Shown here piece by piece: positions 14,905 through 22,405 of a stretch of DNA of 27,137 nt. Source of the stretch: DAOUMU01 sp034409055 (lineage in GTDB: Bacteria; Chloroflexota; Anaerolineae; 4572-78; J111); NCBI GenBank assembly GCA_034409055.1, contig DAOUMU010000116.1, positions 1 to 27,137 of the forward strand. Direction: 5' to 3'. The position numbers and the translations under genes are program-made. The notes under the pieces were generated by a model, which had not been told where the DNA came from, made no database searches, and saw only the letters and a list, made by a program, of their open reading frames with translations. Numbering within the stretch: position 1 is the stretch's first letter; every line of letters starts with the position of its first letter.

Positions 14905-16086
14905 GTGTTCAAAAGAATATCTATCATCATTGCCCTTCTGGTCATCCTCAGTATGGCGTTACCGGGCCTGGCCCTGGCCCAGGAACCAACCGGCGACTTC
15001 GAAGTGGTGCGGTCGAAAATTGAGGCCTGGCTGGCCACCAACCCCCAGCCAGTGACCACAGTTGACGCCCTTTTTGAAAACCTGAATGACGGCGACACCA
15101 GCAACGATCCCTTTATCCTCAGTGTACGTGGCCCCGAGCACTATGAACTGGGCCACGTTCCTGGCGCGGCCAACATTCCCTGGAAACAAATCGCCAAGCC
15201 GGAAAGCCTGGCCCAGCTTCCCACTGACCAGCCGATTGTCGATTACTGCTACACTGGTCACACCGGACAAGTGGCAATGACCGCTTTGAACCTGATGGGC
15301 TACGACGCCCTCAACATGAAGTTTGGTATGATGGCCTGGACCAAGAACGACGATGTGCTGGCCACCGCCCGTTTCGATCCAGAAGCAGTGCCCGATTACC
15401 GGGTTGAAACTGAAGCCAACGAAGCAACCGAAACTTACGACTTCCCTGAGCTTGATACCGGGGCTAGCGACGAAGCCGAGATTGTGCGTACAGCTATTGA
15501 TAACTATCTCAGCTCTGATAAGAAGCCGGTCATGACCGCAGAAGCGCTGTTCGAGAACCTGAACGATGGCGATGAGAGCAACGACCCGGTTATCCTCAGT
15601 GTGCGCAAGCCTGAAGATTACGCCAAGGGTCACATTCCGGGCGCCATCAACATCCCCTGGACCGGGTTGGGCAAGGCCGAAAACCTGGCCAAACTGCCCT
15701 CCGACAAGCCAATCGTGGTTTACTGCTACACTGGCCATACCGGGCAAATTGCCAACACCCTTCTCAACGTGTTGGGCTACGACGCCATCAATCTGAAATT
15801 TGGGATGATGGGTTGGAGCAAAGACCCTGACGTGGTGGCTACCAGCGTTTTTGATCCTGCTACTCAGGCTGATTACCGCTTAGAAGGCTCTCTGGCCGAC
15901 GCCGGGCCGGCGATGGCTGAAAAAGAAGAAGCTGAAGAAGCCCCGGCTGCTGAAGAAGCCCCGGCGGCTGAGCAAGCCCCGGCCACTTTGCCCGAGTCAG
16001 GTGGCGTTCCCTTTGATTTTACCTGGGTTTACTTCCTGGTGGGTAGCGGCCTATTGGGCGCCGGCTTCTACCTGCGTCAAAAATAA
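14905..16086 (+). CDS. secreted tandem rhodanese with C-terminal LPxTG-like anchor
   Basis: A signal peptide (1-26, ending LALAQ) precedes two near-duplicate rhodanese domains (about 32-150 and 192-310). Each has a D/N-rich entry (LFENLNDGD), a conserved H-x-P-G-A and an active-site cysteine loop CYTGHTG (Cys115 and Cys274), where sulfane sulfur would be carried. After a Glu/Ala/Pro-rich linker comes LPESG (362-366), a hydrophobic helix and RQK, the layout of a sortase signal or plain C-terminal anchor. Extracytoplasmic sulfur transfer next to heme proteins is the likely role. The start is GTG 14905 with AGGAGG upstream. The 183-bp gap after the cytochrome b gene shows no gene, only a short GGCCCctgGGCC palindrome. 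Confidence 0.9.
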   Translation: MFKRISIIIALLVILSMALPGLALAQEPTGDFEVVRSKIEAWLATNPQPVTTVDALFENLNDGDTSNDPFILSVRGPEHYELGHVPGAANIPWKQIAKPESLAQLPTDQPIVDYCYTGHTGQVAMTALNLMGYDALNMKFGMMAWTKNDDVLATARFDPEAVPDYRVETEANEATETYDFPELDTGASDEAEIVRTAIDNYLSSDKKPVMTAEALFENLNDGDESNDPVILSVRKPEDYAKGHIPGAINIPWTGLGKAENLAKLPSDKPIVVYCYTGHTGQIANTLLNVLGYDAINLKFGMMGWSKDPDVVATSVFDPATQADYRLEGSLADAGPAMAEKEEAEEAPAAEEAPAAEQAPATLPESGGVPFDFTWVYFLVGSGLLGAGFYLRQK

Positions 16087-16104
16087 GTATCCTCCCTAAT
16101 AACT

Positions 16105-16184
16105 GGGGAGATGCCTGAACTAATCTCCCCGGCAGGAGTGGGTGGAGGGAGTTTTTTCTCTCCTTTCGCCCTCCACCCCTCCGT
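16105..16184 (+). terminator. double hairpin, probable terminator after the rhodanese gene
   Basis: GGGGAGAT (16105-16112) pairs with ATCTCCCC (16123-16130). A second perfect 10-bp stem, GGGTGGAGGG (16140-16149) with CCCTCCACCC (16169-16178), follows, then a moderately T-rich tail. This likely isolates the rhodanese transcript from the next cytochrome gene. Confidence 0.6.
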
Positions 16185-16233
16185 CTTTTCAGTTGTTAGT
16201 GATCACTGATCACCGATTAACTGGAGGCTTTTG

Positions 16234-17649
16234 ATGAGCCAACTACTACTACGTTATCTCAAATTAAGTACTGTTGCAGCCCTGATCCTGTTTATAGCAG
16301 GATTGATGATGGGGTGTGGGCCAACCCCTACCCCTATACCTCACCCTCAGATGGAAGAGGGAGAGACAGCCGTCGTCCCGCCACCGACGCCGACGACGCC
16401 GGCTTCTCCCACGCCGCCGCCGGCCGTCATCGCTCCTGACGATGGTTGTGTCAACTGTCACACCGATCAAGAGCGATTGATCGCTACGGCTGACGAGGAA
16501 GAAGTGGTAGAGAAACTCTCTGAAGGTGAAGGCTGAGGTGGCTCTGTCCCTCCGTTGGAGGGCTGGGAAAAAGTAATTTTGAGCAACGAAGAGTTTGCTG
16601 AAACCATTCACGGTGAGATGGGCTGTGTCACCTGTCACAGTGGCAATGGAATGACCGACGACAAAGAACAGGCCCACGTTGATATGCGCCGCGAGCCAAT
16701 TGCCGCCGAAGCCTGCAACCAATGTCATACCGACGTTCACAACGATGCCAACAGCCTGCACTCCACCTTGCGGGGTTACAAAACGGTTTTAGAGCAACGA
16801 GCCAGCGCAGAAACCTTGCCCCAGATCATGGAAGAAGCCTTCGGCAATCACTGCGAAAGCTGTCACACCAGTTGCGGCCAGTGCCATGTCAGCCGGCCGA
16901 CTAACCTGGGCGGTGGTCTCACGGCCGGGCACCAATTCAAAAAGATTCCCCCGATGAATCTGACCTGCACCGGTTGCCATGGCAGCCGGCTTGACATGGA
17001 ATACAAGGGCAAAAACGAAGGCATTCCGGCCGATGTGCATTGGACCAAAGGCGGCCTGCCTTGCTTCGCCTGCCACACTGCCAACGAAATGCACGGTAAC
17101 CTCGATTACGAAGCTAACCACCGTTATGATGGCCCGCCAAATCCTGTCTGCACGGATTGTCATCCTGACGTACTGGAAAGTGCGGATTTTATGGAGCACC
17201 GGGCCGTCCACACCGATAAGCTGGCTTGCCAGGTCTGTCACGCTACTGAATACAAGAACTGCTACAGTTGCCACGTGCAAAAGAGCGACGAAGGTGTGCC
17301 CTACTTCAAGATAGAACCGTCGGTAATGGACGTGAAAATCGGTTACAATCCCCGCCAGAGCGAGGAGCGACCCTGGAAGTGGGTTGTCCTGCGTCACGTC
17401 CCGATTGACCCCGATACCTTTGAATACTACGGCGATAACCTGTTGCCTAACTTCGACAGCCTACCGACGTGGGTTTATGCCACCCCCCATACCATTCAGC
17501 GCCGGACACCCCAGACAGAAGCATGTACGAATTGTCACGGTAACTCGGAGCTATTCTTGACCAAAGACGACCTGCTGCCTTACGAAATTGAGGCCAATAA
17601 AGACGTCGTGGTCGATGAGGAAGACATTCCACCTCCATTTGGCCAATAA
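16234..17649 (+). CDS. 11-heme c-type cytochrome lipoprotein, frame interrupted by one in-frame TGA (candidate selenoprotein or nonsense allele)
   Basis: From ATG 16234 (GGAGG six bases upstream) the protein has a lipoprotein-like signal (LMMGCG, Cys at about 28), a Pro/Thr linker and one CVNCH. A TGA at 16534-16536 then stops the frame, but the same frame continues without any shift to 17649 and carries ten more sites: CVTCH, CNQCH, CESCH, CGQCH, CTGCH, CFACH, CTDCH, CQVCH, CYSCH and CTNCH. The downstream part has no signal peptide of its own and only a TTG start at 16555 with poor ribosome site, so it could not be exported and hemylated alone. The neighbouring residues are Gly/Glu-rich (SEGEG, then GGSVPPLEGW). 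Readthrough, selenocysteine, or a recent nonsense mutation/sequence error all fit. Confidence 0.8.
16534..16568 (+). promoter_or_regulatory. TGA codon with downstream bacterial SECIS-like hairpin
   Basis: Seventeen bases after the TGA a 3-base loop GUU (16554-16556) is closed by a perfect 6-bp stem CCCTCC (16548-16553)/GGAGGG (16557-16562), with a U at 16547 opposite C and weaker G-U pairing below. In the E. coli fdhF SECIS the loop starts about 18 bases after UGA, begins with G and contains GU, which SelB reads. The resemblance is in spacing, loop G-U and stem; a chance hairpin in GC-rich coding sequence is possible. Confidence 0.4.
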
Positions 17650-17670
17650 TTTATCTCCCACCTCTCACAA

Positions 17671-17712
17671 CCCCGGTCGTTCCAAAATAGGAACGATCGG
17701 GGTCTTTTTTTT
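17671..17712 (+). terminator. intrinsic terminator after the 11-heme cytochrome
   Basis: CCCCGGTCGTTCC (17671-17683) pairs with GGAACGATCGGGG (17690-17702) with one G-T pair around a 6-base loop, followed by an 8-base T-run. This is a strong rho-independent terminator. Confidence 0.93.
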
Positions 17713-17725
17713 GGTTCAACGCCTT

Positions 17726-17849
17726 GTATGGGGTAAATCCCCCATACTCACCGTCATTTATCCCCCATTTTGACCCTCATCGAAAAAATTCATTTCTCCA
17801 AAAATGGGTGTAACCCCATATGGAATCGACCAACCCCGTATGTTATAGT
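17726..17849 (+). promoter_or_regulatory. promoter region with repeated ACCCCAT/TCCCCCAT boxes before the HybAB-cytochrome operon
   Basis: GTATGGGG (17726-17733) is inverted as CCCCATAC (17740-17747). Further copies are TCCCCCAT (17761-17768), ACCCCATA (17814-17820 region) and ACCCCGTATG (17833-17842). TATAGT at 17844-17849 could be a -10 box; the position 17 bp upstream has no good -35, which fits an activated promoter. A matching dyad, CCCCCATT/AATGGGGG, occurs at 22978-22998 upstream of the membrane gene at 22519. The shared boxes suggest one regulator, possibly a NarL-type protein encoded nearby. No gene is seen in 17713-17897. Confidence 0.6.
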
Positions 17850-17897
17850 AAAACCATCGGAATCTATTTTTAATCACGGTTTTGAAAGGAGTTCTCA

Positions 17898-18050
17898 ATG
17901 ACAGTGACAGAAGTATCAACAATTGTGTTGACGTTTGTGGGGCTGGCCGTGCTCCGCTTTGGCGTCCCTATGCTGATTATGTGGCTGATTAAGCTGGGTT
18001 GTTGCCGGGTACTGCACTTGGAGGTCCGATCGGCCCAAGCGATCGAATAA
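17898..18050 (+). CDS. 50-residue single-span membrane protein
   Basis: ATG 17898 is preceded by AAGGAG at good spacing and opens a 50-codon frame: MTVTEVSTIVLTFVGLAVLR, then FGVPMLIMWLIKLGCCRVLH and a short polar tail ending AQAIE. One hydrophobic helix spans about residues 8-36 and is followed by a CC pair. The LRFGVP segment with the flanking hydrophobic helix resembles LRLGVPL in the protein at 22519-22929, so both may be variants of one small membrane family. It is the first gene after the terminator at 17712 and lies 28 bp before the heptaheme gene, so it probably belongs to that operon as a small accessory subunit or assembly factor. No function is known to me. Confidence 0.75.
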   Translation: MTVTEVSTIVLTFVGLAVLRFGVPMLIMWLIKLGCCRVLHLEVRSAQAIE

Positions 18051-18078
18051 CTACCCTAATCATAAGCGGAGGATACAT

Positions 18079-18942
18079 ATGTCAAAAACAATGACAACTA
18101 CGCTTCACTGTCACTCAATCAGGCGACTGGTATTGATCAGCGGCCTGATTGTATTGCTTTTTCTCCTTCTACCTGTGGCCACATTAGCCGCTCCCCCTCC
18201 TCCTATCGGGGCAGAGAAATGTGCCGAATGTCATTCAGAAGAAACAGGAGCCTGGCAGGACTCACCCCATGCCAACGCCGTCGGGAATGAGGAGGGCGTC
18301 CCTGGGGCCACCTGCGAAGCCTGTCACGGGGCATACGTTGAAGACCATCCTGAAGCAGGGGTGATGCAGCTAACTGTCGACTCCTCTATTTGTGAAGATT
18401 GTCATGCCAGCACCTTTGGACAATGGAGAGACAGTATCCATGCCCAGGCAGGGGTCCAATGCATCGGGTGTCACCTATCCCACTCTCAGGGGTTTCGGTT
18501 GTCCGACGAAGCCTTGTGTGCCTCCTGCCACCGTGACTGGCTTGATACCGTTCACGGTGAATTAGACGTCGGTTGCATTGATTGCCACGTTGCGTCGACA
18601 GCTAGCCATGAGATCGTTCTGGCCAGCAGTGATGAATCCAGCAATGTAATCACAGCTCCAAGCCACGATTTCACGGCCTCATTGTCGAGGGATTGTGTAA
18701 AATGTCATGGAGAGGAAATCCACAAAGAAGATATGGCCGCAACAACCAACGTGCGGGCCCTGGTCACGCCTGAGTGCGAACCAAAACTGGTGGCCAAGCT
18801 CGAGACGGTTGAACAGACAAACAGATCGTTACAAACGATGACCCCCGTCAGCCTGGGCTTGGGTATGGGCATCGGTGGTATGCTGGGGATCATCTTCATG
18901 TTGGTGATCAATTACATCAATCAGGGGAGAGGTAGGCAATGA
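18079..18942 (+). CDS. membrane-anchored heptaheme c-type cytochrome (c554-like)
   Basis: The 287-residue protein has a signal peptide (residues 15-37, ending TLAAPP), seven CXXCH sites (CAECH, CEACH, CEDCH, CIGCH, CASCH, CIDCH, CVKCH) and a C-terminal membrane helix (about 258-281). The entry GAEKCAECHSEETGAWQDSP followed by HANA is the cytochrome c554-like repeat, with W and H residues that cap adjacent hemes; the opposite-strand octaheme gene at 21602 has the same start. Its last bases overlap the HybA-like start (ATGA), so it is translationally coupled to HybAB and is probably the heme subunit of that complex. Start ATG 18079 has GGAGG upstream. Confidence 0.92.
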   Translation: MSKTMTTTLHCHSIRRLVLISGLIVLLFLLLPVATLAAPPPPIGAEKCAECHSEETGAWQDSPHANAVGNEEGVPGATCEACHGAYVEDHPEAGVMQLTVDSSICEDCHASTFGQWRDSIHAQAGVQCIGCHLSHSQGFRLSDEALCASCHRDWLDTVHGELDVGCIDCHVASTASHEIVLASSDESSNVITAPSHDFTASLSRDCVKCHGEEIHKEDMAATTNVRALVTPECEPKLVAKLETVEQTNRSLQTMTPVSLGLGMGIGGMLGIIFMLVINYINQGRGRQ

Positions 18943-19907
18943 GCACCTGGCACAATTCCAAACTTTCCCGGCGAGCTTTTCTGAAACAGGTCGGTGCCGG
19001 GGTGACCGTCATGGTGGCCAGCCAACTCTTGACCGGCACGGTTCACCCGACTTATGCCCGCGAAGCGTCAGCAGGGCAAAGTTGGGGGATGCTAATCGAC
19101 CTGACACGCTGCGTCGGCTGCAATTCATGTACGTTGGCCTGTAAAGAGTATAACAACCTGTCCAAGGCCGACGTTGAGCCACAGGCGCTTGGCAGCGATA
19201 CCTACACCTTTATTGATGTACGCCAGGTGACCACGGCTGATGGTGAAACTAAGACACGCTGCGTTAAACGCCAGTGTATGCACTGCCTGGATGCTGCTTG
19301 TGTCGCCGCCTGTCCGGCGGCGGCTATGTACAAGAGTGACGAGGGACCGGTCATCTATCGGTCCGAGCGTTGCCTGGGTTGCCGCTATTGCCAGATTGCC
19401 TGTCCTTTTGGAGTGCCCAGCTTTGAATGGGAAAATGGCCTGACCCCGGTGATTAGCAAATGCTGGCTATGTTACAACCGGTTACAAGCAGGCCAAAAGC
19501 CGGCCTGTGCTGAAGCCTGTCCGACCGGTGCCCTGCGTTTTGGCCAGCGAGATAGATTGCTAGCTCAGGCACACGCCCAAATTATTTCTAATCCTGACCG
19601 CTACGTGGATCACGTCTTTGGCGAATTTGAGGCCGGGGGAACCTCCATACTCTATCTTTCAGACATCCCCTTTGAGGAATTGGGATTCCCGGTTAACCTG
19701 CCGGATACAGCGCCGCCTGAAGAGACTGAAAAAATTATGAACACCCTGCCTGTCGTGATTGGCGGTGTGATTGCCCTGATGGCCGGTACCGCTGCCTACA
19801 CCCACCGCAAATCGGCCAAATCTGCTCAGGGACACTCTGTATCAATCGACGCATTATCACCTCGTCCATCACCCCAGAAAACAAAGGCTAATAAACAGGA
19901 GGAATAA
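18939..19907 (+). CDS. HybA-like Tat-exported ferredoxin subunit with four [4Fe-4S] clusters
   Basis: A twin-arginine signal (residues 10-14, SRRAF, then LKQVGAGVTVMVAS) directs export. Four cysteine sets follow: C58-C61-C64-C68, C113-C116-C121-C125, C145-C148-C151-C155 and C175-C178-C190-C194, the order of the DmsB/HybA/FdnH family. A C-terminal membrane helix (about 270-288) with a short basic cytoplasmic tail, as in HybA, anchors it facing outside. It would relay electrons between the HybB-like subunit and the heme cytochromes. It sits between the heptaheme gene (4-bp overlap) and the HybB gene (3-bp gap). No catalytic hydrogenase or molybdoenzyme subunit is adjacent. The gene symbol is not assigned because no hydrogenase is present. 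Confidence 0.9.
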   Translation: MSTWHNSKLSRRAFLKQVGAGVTVMVASQLLTGTVHPTYAREASAGQSWGMLIDLTRCVGCNSCTLACKEYNNLSKADVEPQALGSDTYTFIDVRQVTTADGETKTRCVKRQCMHCLDAACVAACPAAAMYKSDEGPVIYRSERCLGCRYCQIACPFGVPSFEWENGLTPVISKCWLCYNRLQAGQKPACAEACPTGALRFGQRDRLLAQAHAQIISNPDRYVDHVFGEFEAGGTSILYLSDIPFEELGFPVNLPDTAPPEETEKIMNTLPVVIGGVIALMAGTAAYTHRKSAKSAQGHSVSIDALSPRPSPQKTKANKQEE

Positions 19908-19910
19908 ACG

Positions 19911-21233
19911 ATGACAATGATTGGCGCCCCCCTGTTATGGATTGTTCTGGCACTTAGCATCGCCATTCCAGTGTTATTCATTTTGGGCGTACGTTACCTG
20001 GCCTACCGCATGGCCGGTCGTCCTGACACGCTGCCCTTAGCTGCGGCTGAGGTCTTTACCATCCCGGTCCCTCGTTTTGCTTCACGCTGGCAAGCCGTCC
20101 GAACGCTGCTGTTGGTGGCGGTGTTGGGCACAGGGACGGGTATCATTCTGCTACGTTATGTGTACGGCATTGGCGCTGTGACCAACCTGAGTAACCAATT
20201 TCCCTGGGGCATATGGATCGGCCTCGACGTAATGAGTGGGGTGGCCCTGGCAGCCGGTGCATTTGTCATTGCGGCCACGGCACACATCTTTGGCCTCAAA
20301 CGCTTCGAACCTTTAGTCAGACCGGCCATTTTAACCGGTCTACTGGGTTATCTGCTGGTGATTGGCGGCTTGTTGGTAGACCTCGGTCGTCCCTATAACG
20401 TCTGGCGACCGCTGGTACACTGGCAGCACCATTCGGTGATGTGGGAAGTGGGCCTCTGTGTCGCTTCCTATACCACTGTGCTCATCATTGAATTTCTGCC
20501 GGTTATTCTTGAACGAGTCAACCTTTTTGAGTTTATCACCAAAAGATTGCCAACCGTCCCCCTCTATCGTTTGCTAAAGAAAGTCTCGATCATTTTTGTC
20601 ATTCTGGGGGTGGTGCTCTCTACGCTCCACCAGTCGTCCCTGGGTTCTCTGTGGGTCCTGGTACCGGAAAAGTTATCCCCTTTGTGGTACTCGCTTTACC
20701 TGCCGCTCTTTTTCTGGCTGTCAGCCGTTGCCGTTGGTCTGGCTATGACCATCGTGGAGTCTACGCTTAGTTCTAAGGCCTTCAAGCGGGGATTGGAACT
20801 CAATCTACTGGCCGGCCTGGCCAAGGCTGCCTCAATCGTCTTGATTATTTACCTGGCTGCGCGAGGGGCAGACCTTATCATGCGAGGAGCCTGGCCCCTG
20901 CTCTTCGAACCGAATTTACAAGCGGCCGCCTTTTGGGTAGAGATAGGTTTAGGTGTGCTTGTACCCATTATTCTCTTTGCCGTCAAACCGCTGCGGTACA
21001 AACCCAGGGTACTTTTCAATGGAGCGTTGATGGTGGTCATCTTTGGGGTCGTCCTGAACCGGCTGAACGTAAGTACAATTGGTCTATTCCCATACACCGG
21101 TCGTATCTACTTCCCGTCGTGGATGGAGATTGTGGTCACCATCACTTTGATCAGCTTGGGTGTCATCGGCTTTGGGCTGGCGGCCAAGTATCTGCCAGTC
21201 TTTCCCGAAGAGAGCGAGCACAGCGCTCATTGA
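19911..21233 (+). CDS. HybB/NrfD-family quinone-interacting membrane subunit
   Basis: The 440-residue protein has about ten hydrophobic helices and no heme motifs. The segment NQFPWGIWIGLDVMSGVALA is the characteristic HybB/NrfD signature, and VDLGRPYNVWRPLVHWQHHS and LSTLHQSSLGSLWVL are conserved loop elements of the HybB branch. Such subunits handle quinol/quinone and hand electrons to the partnering four-cluster ferredoxin, here HybA-like. Start ATG 19911 has GGAGG eight bases before. It is the last gene of the operon, followed by a strong terminator. Without a catalytic subunit the pair most likely works with the multiheme cytochromes encoded beside it. Confidence 0.9.
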   Translation: MTMIGAPLLWIVLALSIAIPVLFILGVRYLAYRMAGRPDTLPLAAAEVFTIPVPRFASRWQAVRTLLLVAVLGTGTGIILLRYVYGIGAVTNLSNQFPWGIWIGLDVMSGVALAAGAFVIAATAHIFGLKRFEPLVRPAILTGLLGYLLVIGGLLVDLGRPYNVWRPLVHWQHHSVMWEVGLCVASYTTVLIIEFLPVILERVNLFEFITKRLPTVPLYRLLKKVSIIFVILGVVLSTLHQSSLGSLWVLVPEKLSPLWYSLYLPLFFWLSAVAVGLAMTIVESTLSSKAFKRGLELNLLAGLAKAASIVLIIYLAARGADLIMRGAWPLLFEPNLQAAAFWVEIGLGVLVPIILFAVKPLRYKPRVLFNGALMVVIFGVVLNRLNVSTIGLFPYTGRIYFPSWMEIVVTITLISLGVIGFGLAAKYLPVFPEESEHSAH

Positions 21234-21260
21234 GAAATTGTACGCCAGGTTAGTCAACGG

Positions 21261-21294
21261 CGGCGGCTGGGTAGGCAGCCGCCGTTTTTATTTT
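21261..21294 (+). terminator. intrinsic terminator after HybB-like gene
   Basis: CGGCGGCTG (21261-21269) pairs perfectly with CAGCCGCCG (21276-21284) around a 6-base loop and is followed by TTTTTATTTT. Confidence 0.93.
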
Positions 21295-21312
21295 AACTAT
21301 CTCTGGGACAAT

Positions 21313-21476
21313 TTATGCGTAATTCATTGCCAAGCATTCTGAGTAGCGCGGAACAGAGTGGAACGCGTATCGAAAGGTGCGGTTTTGCCTCGAATCGTCG
21401 CTTGAGCCGCACCCTTCGATACGGTTTCCGCTGCGCTCCAACCTACTCAGGATGCTACCTGACTAATTACGCATAA
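21313..21476. repeat. 164-bp foldback element (MITE/REP-like)
   Basis: The outer arms TTATGCGTAATT (21313-21324) and AATTACGCATAA (21465-21476) are perfect inverted copies. Further inside, AGCATTCTGAGTAG pairs with CTACTCAGGATGCT (one mismatch) and CGTATCGAAAGGTGCGG pairs with CCGCACCCTTCGATACG (one mismatch). No frame of interest spans it. It lies between convergent genes and has the nested structure of a non-autonomous mobile palindrome. The 300-bp stretch 21295-21601 holds only this and the two hairpins that follow. Confidence 0.8.
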
Positions 21477-21508
21477 TCGGTTCGGTAATAGGGGTGCTTT
21501 GTCAGGCT

Positions 21509-21555
21509 CCGGCTGGACTGTGGTCCAGCCGGCTGAGTCGCGGACTGTGGTCCGC
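21509..21555. repeat. two adjacent hairpins sharing the core GGACtgtgGTCC
   Basis: CCGGCTGGAC (21509-21518) pairs with GTCCAGCCGG (21523-21532), and GCGGAC (21540-21545) pairs with GTCCGC (21550-21555). Both loops are TGTG and both inner stems read GGAC/GTCC. The pair lies just downstream (minus strand) of the octaheme gene and could end its transcript, although no clear T-run follows. Confidence 0.7.
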
Positions 21556-21601
21556 TTGGAGCAATAATTTAGCTGTTTTTGGACAGACGATAAATCCTGC
21601 C

Positions 21602-22393
21602 TCAAGGGGTTTCGATATCGGGTATTGAGGAAGCGGGATGGCACTCATTGCAGGTCTTGACGAAGACGTCAAAGGAGTGACCGGTGATAGCGTGACCGTT
21701 CACCGCCCCGCCCCCGTCATCGCTTGGGCGGGCCAAGTGGCAATCAATACAGTGGACATTGGCGTCAATGTGAACGGCATGCGTCGAATCTTGGGTTTGA
21801 TCCTGGTGACAACCGGCACAGAGAGCATTCGTCGCCGCTACTGCCCGTGTCTGCTGGGTATGGACTTCGTGACAATCGATGCAGGTCACACCAACCATAC
21901 CGTGGCGGCTCGACCGCCATTCGAACAGGGTGCTGGTATGGCAGCTTCCGCACAGATCCGCGGAGGTAGCAATGGTCATACTTTCTTGGGGATGCTCGGC
22001 CCGATAGGGACCGTGGCAGGCTTCACAGGTTACGCCGGCCAGCATAAACTGGCCCGTGGTGGTATCATAGCCAGTGGCGTGGCAAGCGAAGCATTCGTCC
22101 GGCTTTTCTACCTGCTGCAAATAAACCTGGAAAATTGGGTCAAATGAGGCTTTGGCGTGGCTGGTATCTGACCAGGCTTGAAATTCTGCTTCGTGACATT
22201 CGCGGCAACGTTGGGGGCTTTGGTAGCTGCCCAAAACGGAAAATGTATTGGCCTGTATATCATTATCCAGAGCCAAATTCTCTGAGGGCCAAAGTAGGGT
22301 CAGAGAAACAGTGCTGGCTACAATGAGAAAGGAGAGGGCAAAGACCAACCATTGGCTCTGCTGTCTCAGACTGGGTAAAGTGAGTCTGCGCAT
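21602..22393 (-). CDS. octaheme c-type cytochrome with N-terminal anchor (c554-like)
   Basis: The 263-residue protein has a signal-anchor helix (about 13-34) and eight CXXCH sites: CRECH, CFACH, CEACH, CGSCH, CIDCH, CAGCH, CIDCH and CNECH. The first repeat, SPQRCRECHEAEFQAWSDTS followed by HAKA, is the c554-like pattern also seen in the heptaheme protein at 18079, and both share the CEACHGxY element. It is transcribed opposite to the cytochrome/HybAB operon. I start at ATG 22393 with GGAG five bases upstream; an in-frame ATG ten codons earlier lies inside a repeat hairpin (22406-22450) and is unlikely. It would be an extracytoplasmic electron carrier. Confidence 0.92.
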   Translation of the reverse strand: MRRLTLPSLRQQSQWLVFALSFLIVASTVSLTLLWPSENLALDNDIQANTFSVLGSYQSPQRCRECHEAEFQAWSDTSHAKASFDPIFQVYLQQVEKPDECFACHATGYDTTTGQFMLAGVTCEACHGPYRAEHPQESMTIATSADLCGSCHTSTLFEWRSSRHGMVGVTCIDCHEVHTQQTRAVAATNALCAGCHQDQTQDSTHAVHIDANVHCIDCHLARPSDDGGGAVNGHAITGHSFDVFVKTCNECHPASSIPDIETP

Positions 22394-22405
22394 CGATGCT
22401 CCAGT

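Noticed and set aside
14959..15747. 262-codon minus-strand frame opposite the rhodanese gene
   Set aside because: It is the shadow of the strongly codon-biased duplicated rhodanese gene; its sequence shows no domain, and the plus-strand protein is unmistakable.
16789..17397. 202-codon minus-strand frame opposite the multiheme cytochrome
   Set aside because: It is antisense to ten clear CXXCH sites, and has no ribosome site or recognisable domain.
16231..17649. General recoding of TGA (for example as Gly or Trp) in this genome
   Set aside because: Several other genes here end in TGA at family-normal lengths (kinase at 3282, cytochromes ending at 12967 and 18942), so TGA is a stop in general. 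Only this one site needs explaining.
19911..21233. Calling the HybA/HybB-like pair part of a NiFe hydrogenase
   Set aside because: No large or small hydrogenase subunit or maturation gene is in the window, so only subunit-family names are justified.
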